Assembly (NCBI RefSeq): GCF_003255815.1
Contig: NC_037669.1
Location: 128,383,641 to 128,447,640 of the forward strand
Reading direction: 5' to 3'
Source: Theropithecus gelada
Taxonomy: Eukaryota; Chordata; Mammalia; Primates; Cercopithecidae
Length of the DNA: 64,000 nt
Within the stretch, counting starts at the first letter, position 1; the number at the start of each line of letters is the position of its first letter. Under the pieces are notes generated by a model. It was not told where the DNA came from. It saw only the letters and a program-made list of their open reading frames with translations, and ran no database searches. Positions 45,141 through 58,439 of this stretch are shown piece by piece. The position numbers and the translations under genes were made by a program.

Positions 45141-46814
45141 GGAGAGCATGGGCTGGGCCCAGTCCTGGAAGGTGAGCTTGCAGGTTGGGAAGGGCTGGGC
45201 TTTACAAATAGTGAGATCACACCTGCATTATTACAAAAGTTATGAAACACCGAGATTGCAATTTTCGCTTCCTTTAGTCAGGGAAAATGTTCCTGCCTCC
45301 AGCTTTGACTCGAGATCTCAGCACAATAAGAGCATTCTCAGTTCATGAAGCTGGAGTTAGTCACTGTCTCTAGCAAAGGTTCTGCATGCTAGGCTGTTTA
45401 TCAACATGCCTCGAGTGTTCTCCTCTTCCCAGTCTGACTTTCTTCCAGCAGATATATTGGAGATCACACGCACTGTATTGCAAATGGCTTAACAGAAAAA
45501 TTACCATTTCCCCATAATTGTTTCACCTTTTAGGTGCAATTTTAAACAGGTAGAGAAGCAGAACACTGCAATGGGCCTGTATATACCTGTCACCTGCTTC
45601 CATGATGATTAACTCATGGCCCGCCTAATTTCTTTCATACTTCAACCCAATTTCCTCTTCCATTCTAAATTGTTTGAAAGCAAATTCCAGAAGTCATATT
45701 ATGTCTTCAACAAATAATTCAATATTAATATCTAAATAATAGGTCCTTTAAAAAAAACCAAAAAGCTTTTTTTGTATGTTAAAATTTACATACTAATTAA
45801 AATGAACAAATGTCTATTTAGTCTTCAAACAGCCCTGTTTTTGATATCTATTTCTTATATTTTGGTGTCCCAATCAGGGTCGAAATAAGCTCTATAAACA
45901 TTGTATTTGAGTGATATATCCTTTAAATCACTGAAATTTAGAAATCTCCCTTCATTTCTTTATTTTATTTGTTAAATAAAACAGGTCAACTGTTCGTTGT
46001 ACTTTTTCATTCTTGGGGTTTTTCTAATTGCATACCCCTATTGTTTCCTTTAATATGTGACTCTAACCTTCATATTACATATTAAAATTAGAAGCTTATT
46101 AAGATTATCTCTATGTTTAAACATTCTAGATGTAGATATAGTAGATTGCCCATTTAAATTTTGAATAGTACTACTTGCACAATTATTTACCTGTTTACAA
46201 ATTGAATACATGATACATGTTTTAAAATTTTTTTTGTAAAACATGCTAAACAACAAAATAATATAGCTCAAGGCCATTCCCCAGTTACCCAATTCCTATC
46301 TGTGGAGGAAGTAATATTAGCAGTTCCTTGTGTATCCTTATATCTTTACTTGGATATTTTTCCGTGCTTTTCCTGGGCCATGGGTGACATGTCTGTGCAT
46401 ATGTGTTTGTGTCAATGTGCGTTTGTATGAGTGAGGAAGAGGTGGAGGGAGCTGGCGTATGTAGAGAGGGAGCCTGCATTGTAGAAAGGTATATAAATAA
46501 ATACATGACTGTTTTGTGTGTATATGTTTGAGTGTGTTTTATGTATATAAAATATTTCATGTGTTCATATATACAAAACATAAAAATATTGTCTTTTCCA
46601 ATTGTGATTGCGTTGTGTCTGCTTTGTCTCCCACATCTATGTTTTCTGATTCTCTTTTTAACAGGCTCTAATCTCTTTTTCATAGTGGTTTGCTTTTCCC
46701 AGTTATTCTGGGACATTTCCCCCAAATGCCCATTACTGTCTCTTCGCCAATGTCTTTCCTCCTTATGCTGCTTTCAGTTTGGCCTTCATTTCTTTTTTTT
46801 CTTTTCTTTTCTTT
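45141..46814 (-). promoter_or_regulatory. Keratin upstream region
   Basis: The first few hundred bases (to about 45,480) lack repeats and are likely promoter-proximal DNA. From about 45,490 to 46,100 an ancient interspersed repeat follows, a relative of the copy at 48,360-49,300. I could not identify specific factor sites with confidence. Confidence 0.5.
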
Positions 46815-47096
46815 TTTTATACAGAGTCTTGCTCTGTCACCCAGGCTGGAGTGCAATGGCATGATCTCAGCTCACTGCAACCTCCGCCTCCCAGGTTCAA
46901 GCAATTCTCCTGCCTCAGCCTCCCGAGTAGCTGGGATTACAGGCACGTACCGCCACACCTGGCTAATTTTTGTATTTTTAGTAGAGACGGGGTTTCAGCA
47001 TGTTGGCCGGGCTGATCTTGAACTCCTGACCTCGTGATCCACCGCATTGGTTTCCCAAAGTGCTGGGATTATAGGTGTGAGCCACTGTACCTGGCC
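46815..47096 (-). mobile_element. Alu (AluS-like), reversed
   Basis: From TTATACAGAGTCTTGCTCTG to GAGCCACTGTACCTGGCC, preceded by a T/C-rich head. Confidence 0.88.
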
Positions 47097-50039
47097 AATT
47101 TGGCCTTCATTTCTAAGCATGGCTTTGATGTTTTCTTTACCTCTTTTCTGCGCTCCACAAATGAATATTTTATCTTTTACTGTCTCACTATATTTTCTCT
47201 TCTTTTTCCCACTTCATAGTGTTTATTTTTCAGTATTTTGTTGTGCCTTTTTCTGTTGAGTGTTCTTTATGAGTCTTTTTTTTTTTTTTTTTTTGCCTAC
47301 TTTTTTCAATTTTGAATGCACAGATCTTTTGCGAGTCCTGGAATGGTTCCTTTCTGGCTAGTGCTGATTTTTAATGAGATGAGCCCCCTCTGGACCTGCC
47401 ATTTGTAGAAAGTATTCTGGGAGGAAGAGCCATGGCCATATCCAGGCTAACAGGAGCTCTGATTGTGACACAGGGCTGTGTGAATAGTTCTTTTATTCTT
47501 TCATTCAGCCAAACCAATAAATATCACTGTAGAGTGGCCCACAATTCACAGCCTCTCTGTTTTTTTTTGCCTCATAACAAAATGCTGCTAGTAGACCTTG
47601 TCTCTCTTCTTATTCAACTTTGCCTTTGTAGTTTCTTGAAACTTCATGACAAGCAGGGTCCTGGCTCATGCTCACACACCCAGTTGTGATAGTTGCAAAT
47701 AAGGGATTCTTGGATTTTCACATGAGGACATGCCCTTTACATTGATTTAGTTGAGGGAAATGAGTCAACTATGCCTGGCATGTAGTAAAACCTCAGTTAG
47801 GCTGTGTTTGGTCTTCCTTTGTGGTTACTGTGGTGTTTGATTTTGATCTGTTTATTTGTGAGTGTTCTTCACTGGCTTTTTCTGAGATCGGCAGCCATGG
47901 CATCTGCTCTCTGAGTTTTCCTAACAACCTTGTTTGTATTTCTCTATTTATATGAGGACTTTCTATTATTATTATTATTATCATTTGGCTTAGGGATTTT
48001 AAGATCTTTTACTTCTGGTGTCTGCCTTTATGTTTTTTGTTCTCTTTGTTGTTTTTAGGTAATTTCTGAGAAGAGGAAGTGCTTCCCTTTCTTCCACTAG
48101 ATTAAGTTCAGAAGCCACTTATTTATATTTAAAATATCATATTATGTAAAATGTTAATCTAATAACCTAAGTTAGAAATATTATTATTTTCCTCTCTTGC
48201 GGTTTGTTAATATAGATGTCTCATTGTTCTCTAGGGCCTCTGTCTTCCCTGGAGCTATTTTTGAGTAACTTGAACGCTTTCTATGAAACGTCATTTTTAC
48301 TATTGCTAGAAATTTAAACTCAAACTATATTTGTGTTTTTCTCAGTGTAATAAGCCACTTCATTGCTAAAACAAACTTTGTATTATTGAAAATTTCCAAC
48401 AGATAAAGAGAACAGTATATAAACCTCCATGAATGAATCACACAGATTAAACAGTTATCAACATTTTTCTCATTATTGTTCCATTTAACTCCCCTAGTCT
48501 TTTTATATCTAACTCCCCTACTTCTTTTCTTAAAGTATCTTAAAGGAAATCTAGACATCAAGTCATTTCACTTGTCAATATTTTTATATATATTTGAGTA
48601 ATAGTGAATTTATAATCTAGTTGTGTAACAGTATTAAATCTATCCAATACCTCCTTCATATTCTTATTTCTCTGATTATCTCAAAAATTTCTCTTTGTGG
48701 CTGGCTTGCGCCAAGCAACATCCTAACTAGGTTCATATATTGCATTTGGCTGCCATGTCTTTTAAGGTTATTTATTCTGTAATGCTGTAATGAACCCTGT
48801 CTTTTTCTTTTATTTGCCATTGATTTGTGGAATTTTTGTTTGTTTGTTTCCATAGAATGTTCATATTCTGGATTTAACTCATTGCTTCCTGTTGGTATCA
48901 CATAATGCCTTCTCCCCCCCAGTTTTTCCTATGTGTTGGTAGTTGTAGTGAAGACTCGATTAGATTTGTTCCCATTGTGGCAGGCAAGACTATGCAACAG
49001 TTGATGCTATGTATACCCTCTTGCACCATATCGTAAGATATGTAATACTAATTGCCTACTTTTTGTGATGTTAAGACAGATCAGGGGCTTTCAGTGGTTT
49101 CAACCCAATCCCTCCATTATAAAGCACTTCACACAATATATTTTTCATCTGATATATTAATACTCATTGATTTCATCAATTTCCAGATTCACTACTTCAT
49201 TAGAGGTTGCAAAATGTCATCTTTCTGATTTTATCATGCCTTCTGCGTTTATTAATTGGGATTCCTCTACAAAGAAGAACTTTTCGTCATTTACCTTTCA
49301 GGTAACCTAACATTTAATTCCTTCAAGAAACTTAGAATAAGTGTTTGACTCTCTTTATTTATCAGTTTTCAGATAATAGATTGGTTCTCTAGCAATCTTC
49401 AAAGGTAGTCAAGAAGGTATTTTTGTTTTGATATAATTATAAATTCACAATTTTACAAAAAATGTATTTGATATGTTTTAGTTCACTGCAGTCATTAATT
49501 CTTTTGGCACTTAAATGGTCCTATCTGAAGCAATGGAAGCTCTTCAGATTGGCTTCTGTGTCCTTTGACAGGACCTCATTTGGTTTTGATAGGTTCCTGG
49601 TTTTCTAGGACCAGATGTCTCAGGCTTACTTTGTACTGATCATGCAATGGACATGAAATCACTTATTTCTCCTTGTAGATCTAGCTGCTTTTATTGGGAA
49701 ATGATATATATCAACTAGAATTTGGATGCTAGGAGACCTTTTTATTACTGAGTTGCATTTGTTGTGAAGTCTTTTCAATGGACAGAGCTAGGAAAAGGTA
49801 AAATATGTTTAAAAAGACAGCAAATCAGAAGCTTATACTGATATTTCAATTCAAATAGAAGATTATATTAGGTTGGTGCAAAAGTAATGGCAAAAACAGT
49901 GATTACTTTTGCTCCAATCTAATAGAATAATGTATACCTACATTTAAATTGTCTCACACTGAAAAGTTTGGCTCTGACATTAACATATTGTTTGTTTGCT
50001 TTATCCTGCAACATACTTATAACAGTATCAAGATAACAA
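47097..50039. other. Keratin intergenic spacer, unassigned and old repeats
   Basis: 47,097-48,350 has poly-T (47,277-47,294) and an ATT tract (47,964-47,980) but no gene. 48,360-49,300 is an ancient repeat with the order AAATTTCCAACAGATAAAGAG, GACATCAAGTCATTTCACTTG, GCATTTGGCTGCCATGTC. MADE1 sits at 49,868-49,922. The rest is unassigned. Confidence 0.55.
49868..49922. mobile_element. MADE1 (mariner MITE), internally shortened
   Basis: TTAGGTTGGTGCAAAAGTAA at the left and ATTACTTTTGCTCCAATCTAA at the right are the 19-21 bp terminal inverted repeats of MADE1/Hsmar1, flanked by TA on both sides. The element is 55 nt instead of about 80 nt, so the centre is deleted. Confidence 0.92.
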
Positions 50040-52918
50040 TTTATATTCCTTTGGGTATATACCCAGTAATGGGAATGCTGGGTCAAATAGTATTTCTGTT
50101 TTTAGGTCTTTGAGGAATCCACACTGTCTTCCACAATGGTTGAACTAATTTACACTCCCACCAACAGTGCAAAACCATTCCTTTTTCTCTGCAACTGTTA
50201 TTTTTTGACTTTTAAATTCTGACTGGAGTGTGATGGTATCTCATTATGGTTTTGAGTTGCATTTCTCTAATTATCAGTAATGTTAAGCTGTTTTTCATAT
50301 GACTGTTAGTCACATGGATGTCTTCTTTTGAAAAGTGTCTGTTCATGTCCTTTGCCACTCTTTAATGGGGTTGTTTTATTCTTATAAATTTGTTTAAGTT
50401 CCTTATAGATGCTGGATATTAGACCTTTGTCAGATGCATAGTTTGCAAAATTTTTTCTCATTCTGTGGGTTATTCGTTCACTCTGTTGATAGTTTTCTTT
50501 GCTGTGCCGAAGCTCTTTAGTTTAATTAGACCCCATTTGTCAATTTTTCCTTTTGTTGCATTTGCTTTTGGTGTCTTTGTCATGAAATCTTTGCCTGTTC
50601 CTATGTCCATAATGGTGTTGCCTAGGTTGTCTTCCAGGGTTTTTATAGTTTTGGGTTTTACATTTGTCTTTAATTCATCTTGAGTTGATTTTTGTATATA
50701 GTGTAAAGAAAGGGTCCAGTTTCAGCCTTCTGCGTATGGCTAGCCAGTTTTCCCAGCACCACTTATAGAATTGCTTGTTTTTGTCAGGTTTGTCGAAGAT
50801 TAGATGGTTGTATGTGTGTAGACTTATTTCTGGATTCTCTATTCTGTTCCATGTGTCTGTTTTTGTACCAGTACCATGTTTTGGTTACTGTAGTATAGTT
50901 TGAAATTGGGTAGTGTGATGCCTCCAGCTTTGCTCTTTTTGTTTAGGATTGCCTTGGCTATTCAGGCTCTTTTTTAGTTCCATATGAATTTTAAAATAAT
51001 TTTTTTCTAGTTCTGTAAAGAATGTTGTTGGTAGTTTGATAGGAATCACATTGAATATAATTCAGTGTGATTGAATCTGCTCAGATTGCTTTGGGCAGTA
51101 TGGCCATTTTAATGATATTGATTCCTCCTATCCATGAGCATGGGATGTTCTTTCCATTTGTTTGTGTCATCTCTCATTTCTTTAAGCAGTGTTTTGTCAT
51201 TTTCATCGTAGAGATCTTTCACCTCCCTGGTTAGCTGTATTCCCAGGTATTTTATTCTTTTTGTGGCAATTATGAATGGGATTGCTTTCCTGATTTGGCT
51301 CTCGACTTGGCTGTTGTTGGTGTACAGGAATGTTAATGATTTTTGTATGTTGATTTTGTATCCTGAAACTTTTCTGAAGTTGTGTATCAACTAAAGGAGC
51401 TTTTGGGCCAAGACTACGGAGTTTTCTAGATATAGAATCATGTCCATCTGCAAACAGGGATGGTTTGACTTTCTCTCTTCCTATTTGGATGCCTTTGTTT
51501 CTTTTCTTGCCTAATTGCCCTTGATAAGACTTCTAATACTATGTTGACTAGGAGTGGTGAGAGAGGGAATCCTTGTCTTGTACAGCTTTTCAAAGAGAAT
51601 GTTTTCAGCTTCTGCTCATTCAGTATGATGTTAGCTGTGGGTTTGCCACAGAAGGCTCTTTTTATTTTGAGGTATGTTCCTTCAATGCCTAATTTATTGA
51701 GAATTTTTAGCATGAAGCGGTGTTTAATTTCATTGAAAGCCTTTTCTGCAGCAATTGAGATAATCATGTGGCTTTTGTCTTTAGTTCTGTTATTGTGATG
51801 AATCACATGTATTGATTTGTATATGTTGAAACAAACTTGAATCCCAGGGATAAATCCTACTTGATCATGGTGGATAAGTTTTTCGATGTGCTGCTAGATT
51901 TGCCAGTATTTTGTTGAGGATCTTTGTTTCAATGTTCATCACTGATATTGTCCGGAACTTTTCTTTTTTTGTGGTGTCTCTGCCAAGTTTTGGTATCAAG
52001 ATGATGCTGGCCTCCTAGAATGAGTTAGGGAGGAGTCACTTCTCAATTTTTTGGAATAGTTTCAGCAGGAATGGTACCAGCTCTTCTTGTACATCTGGTA
52101 GAATTCAGCTGTGAGTCTTCTCTTTTCTTTTTTATTAGTTTAGCTAGTGGTATATCTATTTCATTAATTAAAAAAAAACAGTTCCTGGATTATTATTATT
52201 ATTATTTTTAGACAGAGTCTTACTCTATCACCCAACTGGAGTGCAGTGGCATGATCTTGGCTCACTGCCAGCTCTGCTTCCCAGGTTCAAGCAATTCTCA
52301 TGCCTCAACCTCTCCAGTAGTTGGGATTACGGGCATGGGCCACTACACCCGGCTAATTTATTTATTTATTTTCATTTTTTAGTAGAGATGGGGATCGCAT
52401 CATGTTGGCTAGGCTGGTCTCGAACCCCCAACCTTGGCCTCCCAAAGTGCTGGGATTAAAGTGTGAGCCTCCACACCTGACTTTGATCTTTTGAATGGTT
52501 TTTCATATCTCAATCTCCTTCAGTTCAGCTCTGATTTTGGTTATTTCTTGTCTTCTGCTAGTTTTGGGATTTGTATGCTCTTGGTTCTCTAGTTCTTTCA
52601 GTTGTGATGTTAGGTTGTTAACTTGAGATCTTTCTAACTTTCTGATGTGGGCATTTAGTGCTATAAATTTCCTTCTTAATACCTCCTTTGCTGCATCCCA
52701 GAAATTCAGTATCTTTGTTCTGATTAGTTTCAAAGAACTTCTTGATTTTTGCCGTAATTTTATTATTTACCCAAGTCATTCAGGAGCAGGTTATTCAAAT
52801 CCCATGTAACTTGTCTGGTTTTAAGTGAATTTCTTAGTCCTGATTCCTAATTTGATTGTGCTGTGGTCCGTGAGACTGTTTGTAGCTGGCTTGATTTTCA
52901 GATCAACTGTCAGGGTAT
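50040..52918 (-). mobile_element. Older L1 (L1PB/L1MA-like), reversed, split by an Alu
   Basis: L1 ORF2 in minus orientation from the C-terminal region (CCTTTGGGTATATACCCAG) through RT to the endonuclease side (CATTTAGTGCTATAAATTTCC). ORF2 pieces at 51,390-51,109 and 51,806-51,438 have many frame changes. An Alu interrupts it at 52,186-52,482. The FADD region is broken (about 51,440-51,480). Confidence 0.88.
52206..52482 (-). mobile_element. Alu inserted in the L1
   Basis: Minus-orientation Alu, GACAGAGTCTTACTCTATC to GAGCCTCCACACC, preceded by an ATT microsatellite tail (52,190-52,203). L1 resumes on both sides. Confidence 0.88.
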
Positions 52919-54394
52919 CACAGTGCTTGTGTTCAGGAACCCTTATTTTACTTAAAATACTAACAATAACTTAATTATTAGTTATTGTTGGTTTCTCACA
53001 GTGCCTCATTTATAAATTAAGCTTTATTATAGGTATGTGTGCATAGGAGATAACCCAGTATATGAACAGTTTGATACTATCTGAGGTTTGGGCATCCACT
53101 AGGGGTCTTAGAACTATCCCCATGGATAAGGGGAGACTACTGCACCTCCTTTTCATACTCTGCTCTTTGGAAGGAAGTCATTAATCACAGCCCACACAAG
53201 CGGGGAACAGTTACACTCTACCTCATTCTGGGGGAGTACTTACATAAATTGTTTGGAATTCTTCAATGTGACAGTTGTCTATCCTCTCTTACTGATTTAC
53301 TCAGTCATTTATTTATAGCATTATAGGTTTATTTTGTACTTTGCACTGTAATCCAATACATATATTTATTTATTTACTTCATCGCTCAACTTTTTCCAAT
53401 GTGGCCATTGGCAGCACTTTTAATTGACACCTTGTGTTTTTTCATTTTTGTTTGCTTCTTCGTTATTTAAAAAGCTTCCTTACTTTCTGACATGGCAAGA
53501 TGCTCCAGGATCATCTTCTATGTCTCCTGCCGTAGTCCTAAAATCAGCCATTTCTCCAAGGACCACTTGCTCCTAGTCAGGGTTCTTCAGATAAACTGAA
53601 CCAATAGGAGATAAATGTATAAAGAGATTTATTTTAAGGAATTCACTAATATAACTACGGAGAATGGCAAATCCAAAATCTGCAGAGCTGATGTATCAGT
53701 TTGACTTTGAAGGCTGGAAGCTGCTGTAGAACCAGAGGGAGCTATTGTCCCAGTTTGAAGGCCATGAGGTAGGAGAATTCTCTCCTACTAGAGGGAGTGT
53801 CAGTCAGACTTTTGTTCTATTCAGGCCTTCAGCTGATTGAATAAGGCCTACCCACAATAGGGAGGGCAATCTGCTTTACTCAGTCTATGGATTCAAATCT
53901 TAATCTCATCCAAAACATCCTCACAGAAATACTTAAAATAGTGTTGACCAAATATCTGGGCACCTGTAGCCCAGTTAAGCTGACACATAAAATTAACCAT
54001 CATGTTAACAGTGGGTAGCAGTGGGTAACAGCTTTAGCAACCAAGATCTAGGTACAAGATGTGCTCATTGCTACTGGGGTGTTATTACTTCTGGGCCCTG
54101 TTAGCTGACAATAAACATATTTCTATATATAATTATCTGTAACCATTTGTATCTATTATTAAAGTCTCAACTTGAATTCATTACCACATGGATCATTCTA
54201 GCATCTTCCCTTGCTTATCTACAACCTCATATAACAACAGCAAAAACCCTGGCTGCAACTATCTGCTATCCATTTACTTAATTGTTCTGTTCCTCAGTAT
54301 ATATTGTGATGGGACAGTATAACATGAATGGAACACAAAACATCCATTGAAGTTGCCACATAAAATTAATCATCAGAACATATGCTGTGGAATA
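52919..54394. other. Spacer with Tigger-type and MLT2B-type repeats
   Basis: A Tigger-type 3' end lies at about 52,930-53,145 (CATCCACTAGGGGTCTTAG, GATAAGGGGAGACTACTG). An MLT2B-type LTR is at 53,576-54,005. The remaining sequence is unassigned and has no gene. Confidence 0.6.
53576..54005 (+). mobile_element. MLT2B-type ERVL LTR
   Basis: GTCAGGGTTCTTCAGATAAAC, then TTGTTCTATTCAGGCCTTCAG, then AATCTGCTTTACTCAGTC and the end CACATAAAATTAACCATCATG match an MLT2 LTR of HERV-L, plus orientation. Confidence 0.75.
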
Positions 54395-55330
54395 GAATTA
54401 AAATTAGAGGGAAGATGGTGGATAGGAGACAGGGTTGACTTGCAGCTCCCACTTTGATGAACAGAACATCATGTGGAAACTCACACTGTAAACTTTTGCT
54501 CCAGGAACCACTGCAGAAGCATACCAGGAAAACAGAAAGAAATCACAGATTTTTTTGAAAAAAGCAGCAGGCCTCTGCAAATTCCACAAGACAGATGAAG
54601 AACTCTAATCACAAAAGACATAAACTCTTGAGAGCTTTATGACCCCAGCCATAACCTGAGAAACCTGAATACTTATCCTGGTCAACTTAGGGCAAAGCTT
54701 ATATTCCCCTTCTACTATTGCAGCTAGTGCTTTCTCAAAAGTGCCACCTCCTGGCTGGAGGCCAACGAACTCAGGACAGTACAGCAACTTAAGACAGAAC
54801 AACCCTGCTCCAAAGAAGGAGAAAACAATAGCTCATTACACTGCCTGCAACATTCTGGTCTGTCCACGTGACAACTTCACTGCTAGCATAACCAGCATTC
54901 GAGAAAACCAGCACACTAAACGTATCGACAACCAAAGACCCTCACAGAGTCTACTTCACTCCCCTGCCACCTCCACCAGTCATAAAGAGAAATGAAATGA
55001 TGGCATTCATAGCAGTCTGGCTAAAGTTGGAGACCACTATCTTAAGTGAAGTGACCCAGGAATGGAAAACCAGATGTTGCATGTTCTCACTTATAAGCAG
55101 GAGCTAAGCTATGAGGATGCAAAGGCATACAAATGATATAATGAACTTTGGGAACTTGGGGAGAAGGGTAGAAGTGGGGTGAGGGATAAAAGACTACACA
55201 CTGGGTACAGTGTACACTGCTTGGGTGATGAGCGCACCAGAATTTCAGAAATCACCACTAAAGAATGTTTCCATGCAACCAAACACCACCTGTTCCCCCA
55301 AAACTATTGAACTTGTTTTTTTAAAAAAAC
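54395..55330 (+). mobile_element. L1 with 5'UTR joined to 3' end (internal deletion)
   Basis: The start (GGGAAGATGGTGGATAGGAG, CTTGCAGCTCCCACTTTGATG) resembles an L1 5'UTR. From about 54,994 the sequence is an L1 3' end (TTGGAGACCACTATCTTAAG, TGTTCTCACTTATAAGCAGG). All of ORF1 and nearly all of ORF2 are absent. Confidence 0.75.
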
Positions 55331-56219
55331 ATATGTTGTGAAATAGAAAAATGTTTTTAAATTATTGTGGAATATTTTTGTGGGAATTCCCAGATATCTG
55401 GTAAAACATCATTCAGGGTGTGTCTGTGAGTATGTTTCTGGATGAGATTAATATTTGAATATATATGCTGAGTAAAGCAAATTGCCCTACTTATGTGAGT
55501 GGGCCTCATTAAATTAGTTAAAGGGAAGAATAGAACAAACAGGTTAGTAAGAGAGAATTCTTTTTGCCTAATAGCATTTGAGCTAGATTTTTTCTGCCTT
55601 TAGACTCAAACTAGAACACTTGCTTTCTTGGGTCTCCTGCTTGTCCACTGCAGATCTTGAGACTTGTCAGCCACCTGAATCACATCAACCAATTCATTAT
55701 AATCTCTCTCTCTCTCTCTCCAAATAGATAGATAGGTAAGTAGATCGATAGATGCAGATAGGTAGATAGATAGAGAGATAGAGATATACATATATATGTG
55801 TGCCTGTATATATATATCTTATAGTTTCCATTACTCTGGAGAACACTGACTAAAACACAGGCCTAGTGGTTTCAGAATTGTTAGTCATCCCACCATGGGA
55901 AGCAACCTTATCAATTCAAGTACAATACTGACATACGGTTCTTACAAGTTTCTTTGCCTTTAGTCTCATAGACTCCACTCACTTCCAGAGTTCCTAATGT
56001 CAGCCTTTTTTCTCCCCATCCACTTCAGGGAGATGATTTCATACATTTGTAATACAGTTAGATCCTTTTCCCACATTGTACATTCCATTCTAGGATCTCT
56101 CAATCTCATAAATCATTTTCTTTAATTTCAAACATTAAGGTTTACTCTGCAGTATAAAATTCTATGAGTTTTCCCTAATAAAAATCCCACAGTATAAAAT
56201 TCTATGAGTTTTCCCCATA
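55331..56219. other. Non-coding with GATA microsatellite
   Basis: The TC tract (55,703-55,721) and GATA-type tract (55,724-55,790) are the only features. A 33-nt near-repeat (AGTATAAAATTCTATGAGTTTTCCC, about 56,151 and 56,191) shows a small tandem duplication. Confidence 0.65.
55703..55790. repeat. TC and GATA microsatellites
   Basis: About nine TC units are followed by a run of GATA/GATG/GTAG tetranucleotides. Confidence 0.92.
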
Positions 56220-57885
56220 AAATCCCAGCAAATTACTTTGTGGATATCAACAAACTGATTCTAAAGTTTTTATGGTGAGGCGGAAGACCCGAAATAGCTA
56301 ACACAATATTGAAGGAGAAGGAAGTCAGAGGACTACAAGCATCCTACTTTAAGACTTACTATGAAACTACAGTAACAAAGACACTGTGGTATTGGTGAAA
56401 GAATAGACAAATAGATGAAGGAACAAAATAGAGAGCTCAGAATTTGATCTACATAAATACAATCAACTGATCTTTGTCAAAGAAGCAAAGGCAATACAAA
56501 GACAGCCTTGTCAACAATTAGTGCTGGAATAACTAGATATCTACATGTAGAAAAACAAATTTGGATATGGGGCGTATACTCGCCACAAAAATTAACTTAG
56601 AATGGATCGTAACCCTAAATGCAAGATGCAAAACTGTAAAGCTCCTAAAAGATAACATAGGAGAAAGCTTTGATAACCTTAGGTATGACAATGACATTTT
56701 AGATACAATACCAAAGTCAGGAACCATGAAAGAGATAATTGATGAAATGGACTTCATTAAAATTATTAATAAAACTTCTGCTCTGCAAAACACACTACCA
56801 AGAGAATGAGAATTCAAGTCACAGACTGGAAGAAAATATTGGTAAAAGACACATTCGATAAAGGAAGGTTATCCAAACTGTACAAAGAACTCTTAAAATT
56901 AATAATAAGTAATCCATTGATTATAAAATGGGCCAAAGTCTTTAACAGACCTATCACCAATGCAGATATACAAATGGTAAATGAGCATAGGTCATCAGAG
57001 CAATGCAACTTAGCACAATGAGATACTACTACGTGCCTATTAGAATAGCTAAATCCAGAACACTGACCATACCAAATGCTGGCAAGGATGTGGAGCAACA
57101 GGAACTCTCATTCATTGCAATGCAAAATGGTATGGCTACTTTGGAAGAGTGTCTGGCCATTTCTTACAAAACTAAGCATACTCTTACCACACAATTCAGC
57201 AACTGCATGCCTTGGTGTTTACCCAAATGAGTTAAAAAATTATGCCCATCAAAAAGCCTGCACACAGATATTTATAGTAGCTTTATTCCTAATTTCCCAA
57301 ACTAGGAAGCAACCAACATATCTTTCAGTAGGTGAATGGTAAGTCAACTGTGGCCCATCAGGACAATGAAATATTATTCAATACTAAAATGAAATGAGCT
57401 ATCAAGCCATGAAAACACATGGAGGAAACTTAAATGCATATTACTAGGTGAAAGAAGCCAACCTGAAAAGGCTGCATACTGTATGATTCCAACTATATGA
57501 CGTGCTGGAAAAGGAAAACAGCTATGAAGACAGTAAAAAGATCATTGGCTGCCAAGACTTAGTTGGGAAAGATAAATAGGTGGAGCACAGAAGATTTTTT
57601 AGGGCAGTGAAATGAATTTGTATGATACTATAGTGGTAGATACATGTTATCCATTTTTCATAACCATAGAATGTACAACAGCAAGAGTTAACCCTACTGT
57701 AAGCTTGGACTTTGGTTAATAATGACGTCAACGTAGATTTGATTGTAACAAATGTACCACTCTGGTGGGGGCTGTTGATAGTGAGTGAGGCTATGAATTT
57801 GTGTGGGCAGTGGGTATATGGTAAGCTTTTGTACCTCTGGACAATTTTACTGTGAACCTAAAACTGCTCTAAAAAATAAAGACAA
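56220..57885 (+). mobile_element. Ancient L1M ORF2 and 3' end
   Basis: Diverged L1 ORF2 C-terminus in plus orientation with open pieces (56,561-56,809, 57,003-57,342) showing KLYKELLK, ILDTIPK and RKQPTYLSVGEW. It ends with AACTGCTCTAAAAAATAAA. Confidence 0.8.
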
Positions 57886-58340
57886 TATAGATAAACCTGG
57901 CAGACATTATGCTAAGTGAAGTAAGCCAGACATAGGATGACAAATACTACATGGTCTCACTTATTGGTGTTATGTAGAAGAGACGAACTTATGGAAGTTT
58001 AGAGTAGAATGATGGTTATGAGAGACTGGGGGAGGGGGTGGGGATGGGATAGAATGGGAATAGCTGGTCAAAGAGCACAATTTCAGTTAGATGAGAGGAA
58101 TAAGTTTTGAGATCTATTGTGCAGCAGGGTGACAATAATAATCAATAATAATATATTGCATATTTCAAAATAGCTAAGAAAGTAAATTTCGAATGTCTCA
58201 CCACAGAAAATGATAAAGCAAGGTGATAGATATATTAAGTAGCTTGATTTAATCATTTCATATTTTGTATATATATAAAAACATCATATTGTACCTCATA
58301 AATTTATGCAATTTTGTTTTTGTCAATTTAAAATGATATT
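57886..58340 (+). mobile_element. Second ancient L1 3' end
   Basis: GACATTATGCTAAGTGAAGTAAG, then CATGGTCTCACTTATTGG, then ACCTCATAAATTTATGC represent another old L1 3' end directly behind the first, in the same orientation. Confidence 0.7.
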
Positions 58341-58439
58341 AATTTTTAAAATGCCCCCAAAATTCTATGGATTTTGACAAATGCATAATGTGACCTCACC
58401 ACTACAATTGTTTCACTTATCACCTTGCAAAGATCCTTT

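Noticed and set aside
44619..45245. Large ORFs on both strands over the keratin head
   Set aside because: Shadow frames of a GC-rich repetitive exon.
44646..45250. Keratin exon 1 with a poly-A (poly-T on plus) as a processed retrocopy
   Set aside because: The sequence continues upstream of the expected transcription start with a TATA box and promoter DNA, which a processed copy would lack. The poly-T is also separated by an N.
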